Shown here piece by piece: positions 26,725 through 35,619 of a stretch of DNA of 64,000 nucleotides; the first letter of the stretch is position 1; every line of letters starts with the position of its first letter. This DNA is from Methyloterricola oryzae. Its GTDB lineage: Bacteria > Pseudomonadota > Gammaproteobacteria > Methylococcales > Methylococcaceae. The translations under genes were made by a program, and so were the position numbers. Where the stretch lies: assembly GCF_000934725.1 (NCBI RefSeq), contig NZ_JYNS01000003.1, positions 1 through 64,000 on the forward strand, read 5' to 3'. The notes below the pieces were generated by a model. It did not search any database. It was not told where the DNA came from and was given only the letters and a program-made list of their open reading frames with translations.

Positions 26725-27114
26725 ATGATCGATGGCCTGATGCTGAACCTGATTCGAGAAGCCTGCATGAACATCGTCATCCTCGCGGAGAACACCGAGG
26801 AAGCGGGTTTCGCCCGATCGATCATCACCCGCGAGGAAATCCGCAAGCAGCTGCACACCATCACCCAGACCGCGGCCAATCTGGCGCCGGAAACCCGCCA
26901 GGCATTGCCGAAGATCGACTGGGCGGGCTGGTCCGAGACCTGGCGACGCATGCAGATCGGCGGCAACGATGAGCACCATGCCATGTGGAATGCGGTGTGT
27001 ATGCTCGCGCCCGCAACCCTGACATGGCTGCGGGTGTACCCTAAATACCAGCCTGATCTTTTTGTATTCAAACCCAACACCACCGCCTGCGGCGATGAAC
27101 CGGACAAGGTGTGA
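26725..27114 (+). CDS. HepT/DUF86-like protein with degenerate active site
   Basis: The 129-residue all-helical product resembles the HepT/DUF86 pattern: an N-terminal helix LIREACMNIVILAENT, a middle segment RKQLHTITQTAANLAPETRQ and PKIDWAGWSETWRRM, where HepT proteins have an IGEAA..L and P.I.W..I..MR. The RNase/target motif R-x4-6-H-x-Y is not intact here (RRMQIGGNDEHH, no Tyr). There is no adjacent MntA-type nucleotidyltransferase. It may be a non-toxic relative; family assignment is by eye. Confidence 0.45.
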   Translation: MIDGLMLNLIREACMNIVILAENTEEAGFARSIITREEIRKQLHTITQTAANLAPETRQALPKIDWAGWSETWRRMQIGGNDEHHAMWNAVCMLAPATLTWLRVYPKYQPDLFVFKPNTTACGDEPDKV

Positions 27115-27554
27115 ACGGCAAGCGCTGTGGACAGGGTACGCGACGGAAGCGGCCGGCGCTGCATCCGACGGGACCGGCTTCGCGCATGCACGCGCGGTTG
27201 CAGGGCGGACCCTCAATGTCTCGCCTGTTACAAAGCGCGGTAATGCCCCACCGCAATCGTCAACATAATTACACGCATTCGGGTGTGGAATTTGGTGCCC
27301 GCGCCCGAACTCAATCTGCGAAACGGCCTCATCGCTGCCTCCAGGGTACGGCCTGCCTGAGCGCGGGCGGATCTTGAGCAACCCAACCAGGAACCGCCTT
27401 CCTGAATCCAGGCTTGGCACCATTTCTGCGTTACCAAGAGCAGCATCGAGACGGCGCCTCTAGCCTGGATCGCCCAGCGCAGACTGCCCGGTGTCGGCGG
27501 AATCCCGCCTTTCCTGCTTTTCGAACCCCTTGGACCAACACGATGAGGTGCGCG
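27115..27554. other. Intergenic region
   Basis: About 440 bp with only short, arginine-rich or low-complexity frames on either strand. No convincing gene, terminator or repeat is visible; it probably carries the promoter of the next gene. Confidence 0.45.
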
Positions 27555-28313
27555 ATGGATATCACAGCCGGCGACGGTCATAACTTTACCGCTTATCGAG
27601 CCGAACCGGCCGAAGCTCCCACGGCTGCCGTGATCGTTCTTCACGAGATTTTCGGCATCAACGCCAATATACGGCAGACCGCGGATGCCCTGGCCGAACT
27701 CGGCTATCTGGCCGTGGTGCCCAGCCTGTTTGATCGGGTACAAAAGGATGTGTCCCTGGGCTATGCGGCCGAAGCTGTACAGGAAGGATTGGACATCGTG
27801 AAGCAAATTCCGCTGGAAAAGAGCCTGGCGGATCTGCAGGCGACCGCCGAAGCGGTGGCATCCGCGGGCAAGGTAGGCGTGCTGGGCTTCGACTGGGGCG
27901 CGTTCGTGGCTTTCCATGCCGCCAACCGGGTCAGCGGCCTCGCGTGCGCCGTTGCCTATTACGGAGCCGGCATTCCCCATCAGACAGGCACCAAGCGGCG
28001 TATCCCCACCATGCTGCATTTCGGACGACTCGACCCTTACATCCCCATGGACTCGGTCGTCAATTTCCGCTTGGCCAGACCCGATGTCACGGTTTACGAC
28101 TACCCGGCCGGGCACGGCTTCGCCTGTGCTGACCGGGACAGCTACGATGCCGATGCTGCCGCCAGAGCCTGGGCGCTCACGACCACCCTGTTCTCCCATC
28201 GCCTGGTGGCGCTTCCGGTGGTAACCCTGATCAATCAGGGCGCCTACGCTTCCAGCGGCGGTAAGGACAAAAAGAAGAAAAAGCTGGATCTGGAGGAACC
28301 CGTCGGCATATGA
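27555..28313 (+). CDS. Dienelactone hydrolase family protein, Asp at nucleophile position
   Basis: The 252-residue alpha/beta hydrolase follows the dienelactone hydrolase pattern (VIVLHEIFGINANIRQTADA near residue 25, HFGRLDPYIP with the acid residue, and AGHGFAC with the histidine). The usual nucleophile cysteine in G-x-C-x-G is Asp here, GFDWGA (D113, codon GAC at 27891), a motif more like that of haloalkane dehalogenases and epoxide hydrolases. The C-terminus is an unusual lysine-rich tail (KDKKKKKLDLEEPVGI). The ATG at 27555 follows GAGG. The substrate is unknown. Confidence 0.85.
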   Translation: MDITAGDGHNFTAYRAEPAEAPTAAVIVLHEIFGINANIRQTADALAELGYLAVVPSLFDRVQKDVSLGYAAEAVQEGLDIVKQIPLEKSLADLQATAEAVASAGKVGVLGFDWGAFVAFHAANRVSGLACAVAYYGAGIPHQTGTKRRIPTMLHFGRLDPYIPMDSVVNFRLARPDVTVYDYPAGHGFACADRDSYDADAAARAWALTTTLFSHRLVALPVVTLINQGAYASSGGKDKKKKKLDLEEPVGI

Positions 28314-28960
28314 GGGTCATGGCTCTCGCAGAATGGTGGAGACGTGAATCAATATCTCGCACCGGGTTCCAGCCTTCGCACCGGCCGCAGGGCCAGGCTT
28401 GAAGCGTAAAGGGAGGTAGCTGAGGAAAAAGTCGCGGCCAGCGGAGCGCTGTTTTGGGATAAATGGCCAGCCGCGCAAAATAATGACAGGGAAGGAGGAG
28501 GAGACCCTGCCACGATCCCAGTTTATATCGCTTTTGCGTCTTGCATAGGCTTTCGCCATGGACAGTGTATTTCGATCTGCCGAGCCGAAATTGGCAGTCG
28601 GCACTTACATGGCCGCTGAGAACGCTCATTTCGACATTCTGGCCACCCACTTCGGCGAGGTGCGCGTGGCACGCCCGATCAAAATCGCATAAACCGCCAG
28701 CCCGGACCTGAGCGCTCACCAGTCAGTTGGCGACATGAACACAGTGCGGCCCCTATCCGGATGCTCCACGCGGTTTCGGCACCATGCACTATTGCCCGGC
28801 ACGGTGCGATTTATCACTTCACCGGCTTTTCGGTAATTTTTCGCATCGCGGTGCTCGGAAATCCGCCTTACTATGTCCACCCGGTAGCGGCCTTCCCGTC
28901 CATTGCGGCGGTGAAAGCCCCTTGCGGGGCAGCCTTTCAATGCGATCAGGGAGAAGAGGC
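28314..28960. other. Intergenic region before the six-gene operon
   Basis: About 650 bp without a supported gene. A 44-codon frame at 28558-28692 (MDSVFRSAEPKLAVGT...) exists but has no ribosome site or homologue I know. The operon promoter is probably here; TACTAT (about 28870) could be a -10, with no clear -35. Confidence 0.4.
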
Positions 28961-31900
28961 ATGGATTTACCACTCATCCTGGCAGGACCGATTCTGCGGC
29001 GGACGGAACCGAATCTGGTATCGGTCTGGCTGGCCCTGCGGGAATCAGCGGACATCACGCTGTCCATCTGGGATGGCCTGCAGAGCCACAGCGAATCCAT
29101 GCCGACTGCCCTCGCGAGCAGCGCGCCGCAGCGCAGCACCCGCCTGGGCAAGGCGCTGCATCTGGCGGTGGTCACGCTGGTTACGCCAGCACCCGGGCTG
29201 CAGCCGGGCCGCAATTACGCCTACGATCTCGCCATCAAGACCCAGGGCAACCCCCAGCCACAGACCTTGAACTCGTTGGGGCTGCTGGAGGACAAGCCGT
29301 TCAACTGGGACGATCCCGCCAGCTTTGCCAGCGCCCATCTGGCCCTGGGCTATGGCCAGGGGCAGTTGCCCAGCTTCGCCCTCCCGCCCAAGGATCTGGA
29401 TCAACTGCGCCTGGTTTATGGCTCCTGCCGGTTGCCCTGCAATGATCATCTGGACGCCATGACCTGGATCGATGATCTCATCAGCCGGAGCCGCCCGGAA
29501 ACTCCAGGCGCGGACGCCGATAGCCATGCCCTGAACCGCCCGCACCAACTGGTTCTGGGCGGCGATCAGATCTACGCCGATGACGTCGCGCCCGAGCAGA
29601 TCTGGATCATCAACCGTCTGGCGCACCTGCTCATCAGCGGCGCCGGGGAGCACGGCATTCCCGGCCTGTCGGCGGGCCCCGTGGAAAACCTTTCGCTCCC
29701 GGCCAACCGGGTCAAAACCTTGATCCCGGATGAGGGGCCGACTCAGCAGCGACTGGCTGACAGCCTGGAACTGGGTTACGCGGCAAGCGATGAAACCGCG
29801 ACGGGCGAAGTGCGGTTGCCCGCGGACTTGGCGCATTTTCCTCCGGGTGGCCGGCTGGACCTGCTGCAGATCGAAGCGCGCATGACGAGCAGCGACGGCC
29901 ACAGTCATCTGCTCTCCTTCGGCGAGTTCGCCGCGATGCATATCCTGGTCTGGTCCAATGCCTGTTGGCTGCCCGAGTTCTGGCCGGCAAAGGCCGATCT
30001 GCTCAGCGGGCGCGTCCAGAGTGCAAACCGCCCTGAGACGGTCGCCATCACCGCCCGCACCCTGGCCGACACCCAAGCCTGGGGAGACAACAGTTTCACC
30101 TTCCCGTCGGCGATAAGGCCCGCGGTTCCGGACAAGACCAGTAGTCCCCCGGACATCGAGTGGCAGGACTATCTCCTGCAGAAGCTGGCGGAAGCCACCG
30201 GCTTGGCGGCGCTGACCCGGCGCGGCGAGGTCATGGCGTCGGACTTGAAGGACGTCAAGGCGAAGTCGGATGCCGAATTCGACTGGCAAGACCATATTTC
30301 CAAGGTCTTGCACGATGCCGTCCAGAAGGAATTCCCGGCCTGGGCCGATGACCTGCCCGCACCGCCAGGCTTTACCCTGCGCAACCGCAAGGGCGGCGCC
30401 GACAGCCTGGCGCCCCTGGCCAAACGCCTGGAAGAGTCCACCGAGACGGGCCTCTGGATGAGCCTGGTCAATCTGGACCGGCATCATCGCCTGCTGCGCC
30501 GCTTCGTCATGGGCCTGCCCAAGGTCCGGCGCGCGCTGGCCAATGTGCCCACCTACATGATCTTCGACGATCACGATGTCACTGACGACTGGTTCCTCAA
30601 TCCGGTGTGGTGCAAGCAGGTGCTGGAAGCGCCGCTGGGAAGGCAGATCGTCCGCAATGGCATGGCCAGCTACGCGGTGTTCCAGGATTGGGGCAACAAT
30701 CCCCTGCGCTACCAGGATGACGATCCGCAGGCCGCGCCGCCGCAGCTGCTCAAACAGATCGCCGCGCTGTTCGCCGATTCCACCGGGGAATGGCCGGTCG
30801 CCGCCGCAGCCACGGAAATCGACAAGCTCCTGGGCCTGAATGAGCGCCAGCAGCTCACCCTGAATGCCACCAACCCGCCCATGCGCTGGCATTTCCGGGT
30901 CGACGGTCCGGCCCATGTGCTAGCGGCTCTGGACAATCGCACCCGCCGCAGCTACGTCACCCGCCAAGGCCCGCCCGGGAATGTGGCCAAGGAGGCCCAG
31001 GCCGAACAGATCCCGGCCGCCCCCCTGGACAACGGCCGCCTGCTGATCTTGGTTGCGCCGCTGCAGGTGCTGGCTCCGTCCGTGTTCGACGAAATCGTCG
31101 CCCCGGCCTCCTACCGGCTGTTCGATGCCTTTGGCGCCGCACCCGACAAGCCCAAGGGTCGCGGCGGTGAGTTCATGGTCGGCACCAACCCGGACGCCAT
31201 CGAAGGCTGGGCGCTGGATGTCGCCACCTTCGAGGCCCTGCTCAAGCGGCTCGCGGCCCACAAGCGGGTTCTGCTGCTGTCGGGCGATGTGCACTACAGC
31301 GCGGCCACCCAGATGAGCTACTGGCTAAAGGACCAGGCGGAACCCGCCCGACTGGTTCAGTTCACCAGCAGCGGCATCAAGAACGTAATGCCCCAGTACC
31401 TGACCGTGGTCGACCGCAGCCTGGCATTTGCCCAGGAATTGATACGCTCCGACGTGGGTGCGGACCGCATGGGCTGGAACGATGGCGCCGCCAACGCCAT
31501 CGAGTTTGCCGAGGGCAGGAAGGAAGCCGATCTGCCGTCGGTGCTGCGCAAGCGCATGCGCCGCAAGCCGGCCATGCTGCCCACCCACGGCTGGCCGGAA
31601 CAGAAAGAACCCAGCGACCCGCAGCGGCGATACAGCCGGGTACGCTCCGATCACCGGCCCGACTGGTCATGGTGCCTGAGCCCCGTGTTCGACCTGCGTC
31701 CCGACGCCGAGCGGCCGGAGGCGATGCGTCCAAAGGGCATCGACACGACGCCGGACATCGCCAAGCAGATCAAGGCCGGCGCTGATCCCGCCCAGGCCTA
31801 TCGGCGCATCGCCGCCCGCCATCAGGCGCAGTTGGACAAGCTGGGTAATGCCCGTCAGCTCCTGTTCCGCAGCAATATTGCCCTGGTGCGCTTTGAGCGG

Positions 31901-32125
31901 GTGGACGGCAAACTCTGGGCCGTCCAGGAGCTTTACAGCGTGGTCCCCGACCCCTCGGCCAATCCAGTGACGAATCCGCCCTTTAAGGAAGAGGGCGTCC
32001 TGGATTTCGGCAAACTGCCCAAACCCCAATGCCTGGTGCTGCAACGGGCATCCCTGGACCCGCTTGCTGACGAGCAGCGCCCCGAGGCCAAGCCCCTGAA
32101 AAGCGGGCTTGCCGAACCCGCCTGA
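28961..32125 (+). CDS. PhoD-like metallophosphoesterase, first gene of the giant-protein operon
   Basis: The 1054-residue product starts with an N-terminal beta domain (LILAGPILRRTEPNLVSVWL) followed by the metal sites of the PhoD family: YGSCR at about 153-157, LGGDQIYADD at 199-208, YMIFDDHDVTDDWF near 531-545 and LLLSGDVHYSAA near 770-780. About 320 residues separate the second and third sites. No signal peptide is seen, unlike secreted PhoD enzymes. It would hydrolyse a phosphoester; the substrate is unknown. The ATG at 28961 follows GAGAAGAGG; the upstream ATG at 28784 would add unlikely residues. Next gene starts 10 bp downstream. Confidence 0.85.
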   Translation: MDLPLILAGPILRRTEPNLVSVWLALRESADITLSIWDGLQSHSESMPTALASSAPQRSTRLGKALHLAVVTLVTPAPGLQPGRNYAYDLAIKTQGNPQPQTLNSLGLLEDKPFNWDDPASFASAHLALGYGQGQLPSFALPPKDLDQLRLVYGSCRLPCNDHLDAMTWIDDLISRSRPETPGADADSHALNRPHQLVLGGDQIYADDVAPEQIWIINRLAHLLISGAGEHGIPGLSAGPVENLSLPANRVKTLIPDEGPTQQRLADSLELGYAASDETATGEVRLPADLAHFPPGGRLDLLQIEARMTSSDGHSHLLSFGEFAAMHILVWSNACWLPEFWPAKADLLSGRVQSANRPETVAITARTLADTQAWGDNSFTFPSAIRPAVPDKTSSPPDIEWQDYLLQKLAEATGLAALTRRGEVMASDLKDVKAKSDAEFDWQDHISKVLHDAVQKEFPAWADDLPAPPGFTLRNRKGGADSLAPLAKRLEESTETGLWMSLVNLDRHHRLLRRFVMGLPKVRRALANVPTYMIFDDHDVTDDWFLNPVWCKQVLEAPLGRQIVRNGMASYAVFQDWGNNPLRYQDDDPQAAPPQLLKQIAALFADSTGEWPVAAAATEIDKLLGLNERQQLTLNATNPPMRWHFRVDGPAHVLAALDNRTRRSYVTRQGPPGNVAKEAQAEQIPAAPLDNGRLLILVAPLQVLAPSVFDEIVAPASYRLFDAFGAAPDKPKGRGGEFMVGTNPDAIEGWALDVATFEALLKRLAAHKRVLLLSGDVHYSAATQMSYWLKDQAEPARLVQFTSSGIKNVMPQYLTVVDRSLAFAQELIRSDVGADRMGWNDGAANAIEFAEGRKEADLPSVLRKRMRRKPAMLPTHGWPEQKEPSDPQRRYSRVRSDHRPDWSWCLSPVFDLRPDAERPEAMRPKGIDTTPDIAKQIKAGADPAQAYRRIAARHQAQLDKLGNARQLLFRSNIALVRFERVDGKLWAVQELYSVVPDPSANPVTNPPFKEEGVLDFGKLPKPQCLVLQRASLDPLADEQRPEAKPLKSGLAEPA

Positions 32126-32135
32126 GGACCTGCCC

Positions 32136-35100
32136 ATGGCCAGCGAACTGAATTTCGTGCAGGGACTGCTCAGTGGAGCAACCGACTTTACCGGCTGGGC
32201 CGAAGAGGTCCTGGCCGATGCGGAGGCCCGCGAAGCCCTGCTGAAAGACCTGGGACTGGAAGGCATCGGCAGCAGTGTGGCGCCCCATGTGCCGGACGAT
32301 CTGAAGCAGCGGCTCAAGGCCTTCGGCGAGCTCGATCATCCCCAGTTGACGGATTATCGGGAGGCCCTGCAGGACATGCACGCGGTTCTGGAGTGCTTCC
32401 GCGAGATGCTGCGGGTGGGCGAGTTGGACGACGTCGCCTTCCTGGAGGAAACCTTCGATTTCATGCTGAACGTGCTGGCCAGCAGCTATGCGCGGGACCG
32501 CGCGCCCAAGGTCTATTTCATCGCCCAGGTCATCCAGTTTGCCTTCGACAACCTGTCCCATTATGGCGAAGGCGATAATTCCTTCACCCGCGCCTTCTGG
32601 GGACTGGTCGGCCTGTTCGGCCACCTGCTGACGGGTCCTGGCGATGCCCACTGGGAACTTGTGACCGAAGAGGAAGCCGGCAACTGGTCTTTCGGGCTGC
32701 GCATCCTGGCGGGCCTGCTGGTTTTCTTCGACAAGCTCGGTCCCAAGATCGGCCTCGGCCGCGCCGGCGACCTGCCCACCATCGACGTGCTCTACGGCTG
32801 GGACAGCCTGCCTCAACTCTGGCCCAAGCCGGCAGACGCCAGCCAGCCACCGCGCAAGCCCATCGCCGACAGCGTGTCCGGCCGCATGCTCACGGTGCGG
32901 TTGTGGAACCAGTCCCGCGACGACCTGGCCAGCGCCGACGAAGCCGCCGCCGCGACCCTCAGCCTGGCCCTGGTGCCGCAAGACCAGGGGGGACGCGGCC
33001 TGTTCATCAGTCTCGGCGGCGACTACCGGACGATCTATCCCATCAACGACCGCTGGGAACTGGTGACGAAGCTGGATGGCCGCTCCAACCTGAGCGTTCT
33101 GCTCAGCGCCGACCACCCAAGCGACCTCGCCGGGCCTGACCTGAAGGACAACGCCATCGTGTTCGGCATCCGTTCGCGCCCAAAGCCGGACGGAACGCCA
33201 CTGCTGGCCTTGCCGGATGCCGAAGGCACGCACCTGGCCATCGGACAATGGCTGAGCTTCGTGTCGGTTAACGGGGGCCAGTTTGAAATCCAGACCCTGT
33301 TCCAGGATTGCAGCTTGCAATTGGATACCTCCAAGCTCGACGGTTTCCTGTCCTCTCTGATCCCCGGCGGCACGCAGAAGACGGACTTCAGCTTCGGCGC
33401 AGGCTGGTCGACCCGGCGCGGCTTTTTCACCACCGGCCAGTTGCCGTCCCTGAGTCCAAAGACGTCCCCAGCCGGGCAGCCCAAGCCGCTGGCCCTGGCG
33501 AAAAGCGCAGCGCCAGTCCCGGAAGCCGATCCCTTCGACATGGCGCAACTGGAATCCCTCGCAGCCCGCCGCGATGGCCGCGGCGTGGAAATTCCGCTGC
33601 TGACCCGCAAATCCCTGCCAGGTCTCACGATCGACGAGACCGCCATCCGCATCCGCATGCGCGGCTCGTCGGAGGAGCCCGCCATCGCGGTGGCAGCCGA
33701 ACTGTCGCTGACCGCCAGCATCGGCCCGGTCATCGTCCATGTGGAAGACCTCGGCCTCCAGTTCGACCTGGCGCGTTTCAAGGACACCTCGCGCGCCAAT
33801 CTGCATTTCGCCCATCTGGACTTGGACCTGAGCACGCCCACGGCCATCGGCCTGCTGATCGATACCCCGCAGATTCGCGGTGGCGGCTTCCTGAAACTGG
33901 ACGCGGACGCGCACCAGTACGCCGGGATGTTCGACCTCACCCTGTCGGACCTCACCACGGTCAAGGCCATCGGCCTGCTCAACACGCGCTTGCCGGACGG
34001 CTCTCGCGGTTACTCCCTGGTGGTCATCATCACGGCCCAGGGCTTCGCCCCCATTCAGCTGGGCATGGGCTTCACGCTGACCGGCATCGGCGGCCTGCTG
34101 GGCATCCATCGCAGCGCACGCACGGAACAACTGCGGGAGGGCATCCGCAACGGCACCCTGGGTTCCGTGCTGTTCCCGCAGGATCCCATCCGCCAGGCGG
34201 CACGCATCCTCAGCGACCTGGGAAGGGTCTTCCCGCCGGTGCGTGGCCGTCACGCCTTTGGCCCCATGGTGGAGATTTCCTGGGGCACGCCGCGCTTGCT
34301 GAGCCTGCAACTGGCAATCCTGCTGGAACTGCCGGAACCGGTCCGGTTGCTGGTGCTGGGTCGGCTGGCGGCGGACCTGCCCAGCGCGGATCATTCCCTG
34401 GTGCGGCTGCGCATGGACGCCATCGGCCTGGTCGATTTCCAACGGGACAGCGTCTCACTGGATGCCACCCTCTACGACTCCCGCATCCTCGATTTCGTCC
34501 TCACCGGCGACATGGCCCTGCGCGCCCAATGGGGCCGGCAGCCCACATTCCTGCTGGCGGTGGGCGGCTTCAACCCGCGCTTTCTGCCGCCGGCGGACTT
34601 CCCCAGACTGGGCAGGCTGGCACTGAGCCTGGGGGACACCGGGAGCCTGCGCCTGCGCTTCGAGGCCTACCTGGCGCTGACCTCCAACACGGTCCAGTTC
34701 GGTGCCGCGGTTGACCTGCGTTACCACGCGGGCAAACTGGAACTGGCCGGGCACCTGGGATTCGACGCCCTGTTCCAGTTCGAACCCTTCGCCTTCGTCG
34801 CCGACCTGGGCGCCATGGTGGTGGTGAAATACCGCGGCTACACCTTGCTCGGCATCAAGCTGGACATGACGGTCTCGGGTCCCGCGCCTTGGTTCGTGCG
34901 CGGCACGGCCCGCTTCAAGATCCTGTTCTTCAGCAAGTCGGTGGACTTCAGCCACCGTTTCGGCCATCAGGCTCCACCGCCTTTGCCCCCCGCCATCGAC
35001 GTGCTGCCCCTGCTCGTGCAAGCCGCCGCCGACCGGCGCAACTGGAGCACAGCTCTGCCCGCTGGCGTCGCGTCCACCGTCAGTTTCGCGGTAGCCGCAG

Positions 35101-35609
35101 GCGAGGATGCGCGGGTCCACCCCCTGGCGGCGGTCAGCCTGCATCAGCGCGTGGTTCCACTTCGAACCCATATTTCCCGCTTCGGCAACTCCCCCTTGGC
35201 GGGTGGTCCGCAGCGATTCGACCTGGAAGCCCGCAGCGGCGCCGCCGAGCTGCGCCACAGCTATCGCCAAGACGCCTTCGCCCCCGCCCAGTTCAATGCC
35301 ATGAGCGACGATGAAAAGCTCAGCAGCCCTGCCTTCGCCCAATACGACGCGGGGCTGGCCCTGGGCGATGGGGACGTGTCCTTTGGCGAGTTGTTCGCCG
35401 ATGACGCCGGCTTTGACTATGAAACCCTGATCATTGACCCGTCCCGCCCCGCGGGCACGCCCGCCCCGAAAGAAAAAGGCTATGCCCTGTTGCAAGCCAA
35501 CCTGGATGCCCTCATCGACCTGGGAGCCGCGGGACAGGCGGCGGCGAGGCGGCGTGCAGGACTATCGGCCGCGGCAGGTCCGGCCGGTCGAATGGCAGTC
35601 AGGCGCTGA
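32136..35609 (+). CDS. Large beta-rich protein, DUF6603-like
   Basis: The 1157-residue product has a helical N-terminal ~220 residues and then a long beta-rich region with the segments GMGFTLTGIGGLLGIHR, FGPMVEISWGTP, LPEPVRLLVLGRLAADLP and FAFVADLGAMVVVKYRGY. From memory this matches the uncharacterised family DUF6603; no search was run. No signal peptide or membrane helix is clear. The C-terminus is disordered, rich in Ala/Pro. The ATG at 32136 follows GAGG, 10 bp behind the PhoD-like gene. Function unknown. Confidence 0.8.
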   Translation: MASELNFVQGLLSGATDFTGWAEEVLADAEAREALLKDLGLEGIGSSVAPHVPDDLKQRLKAFGELDHPQLTDYREALQDMHAVLECFREMLRVGELDDVAFLEETFDFMLNVLASSYARDRAPKVYFIAQVIQFAFDNLSHYGEGDNSFTRAFWGLVGLFGHLLTGPGDAHWELVTEEEAGNWSFGLRILAGLLVFFDKLGPKIGLGRAGDLPTIDVLYGWDSLPQLWPKPADASQPPRKPIADSVSGRMLTVRLWNQSRDDLASADEAAAATLSLALVPQDQGGRGLFISLGGDYRTIYPINDRWELVTKLDGRSNLSVLLSADHPSDLAGPDLKDNAIVFGIRSRPKPDGTPLLALPDAEGTHLAIGQWLSFVSVNGGQFEIQTLFQDCSLQLDTSKLDGFLSSLIPGGTQKTDFSFGAGWSTRRGFFTTGQLPSLSPKTSPAGQPKPLALAKSAAPVPEADPFDMAQLESLAARRDGRGVEIPLLTRKSLPGLTIDETAIRIRMRGSSEEPAIAVAAELSLTASIGPVIVHVEDLGLQFDLARFKDTSRANLHFAHLDLDLSTPTAIGLLIDTPQIRGGGFLKLDADAHQYAGMFDLTLSDLTTVKAIGLLNTRLPDGSRGYSLVVIITAQGFAPIQLGMGFTLTGIGGLLGIHRSARTEQLREGIRNGTLGSVLFPQDPIRQAARILSDLGRVFPPVRGRHAFGPMVEISWGTPRLLSLQLAILLELPEPVRLLVLGRLAADLPSADHSLVRLRMDAIGLVDFQRDSVSLDATLYDSRILDFVLTGDMALRAQWGRQPTFLLAVGGFNPRFLPPADFPRLGRLALSLGDTGSLRLRFEAYLALTSNTVQFGAAVDLRYHAGKLELAGHLGFDALFQFEPFAFVADLGAMVVVKYRGYTLLGIKLDMTVSGPAPWFVRGTARFKILFFSKSVDFSHRFGHQAPPPLPPAIDVLPLLVQAAADRRNWSTALPAGVASTVSFAVAAGEDARVHPLAAVSLHQRVVPLRTHISRFGNSPLAGGPQRFDLEARSGAAELRHSYRQDAFAPAQFNAMSDDEKLSSPAFAQYDAGLALGDGDVSFGELFADDAGFDYETLIIDPSRPAGTPAPKEKGYALLQANLDALIDLGAAGQAAARRRAGLSAAAGPAGRMAVRR

Positions 35610-35619
35610 GGAGAACCCC

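Noticed and set aside
29045-30916. Minus-strand frame of 623 codons
   Set aside because: Antisense to the PhoD-like gene, same GC-driven artefact; the plus-strand product has intact enzyme motifs.
31983-34442. Long open frame of 819 codons on the minus strand
   Set aside because: It lies antisense to the DUF6603-like gene in very GC-rich DNA, is full of His/Gln-rich low-complexity runs, has no ribosome site and no recognisable motif.
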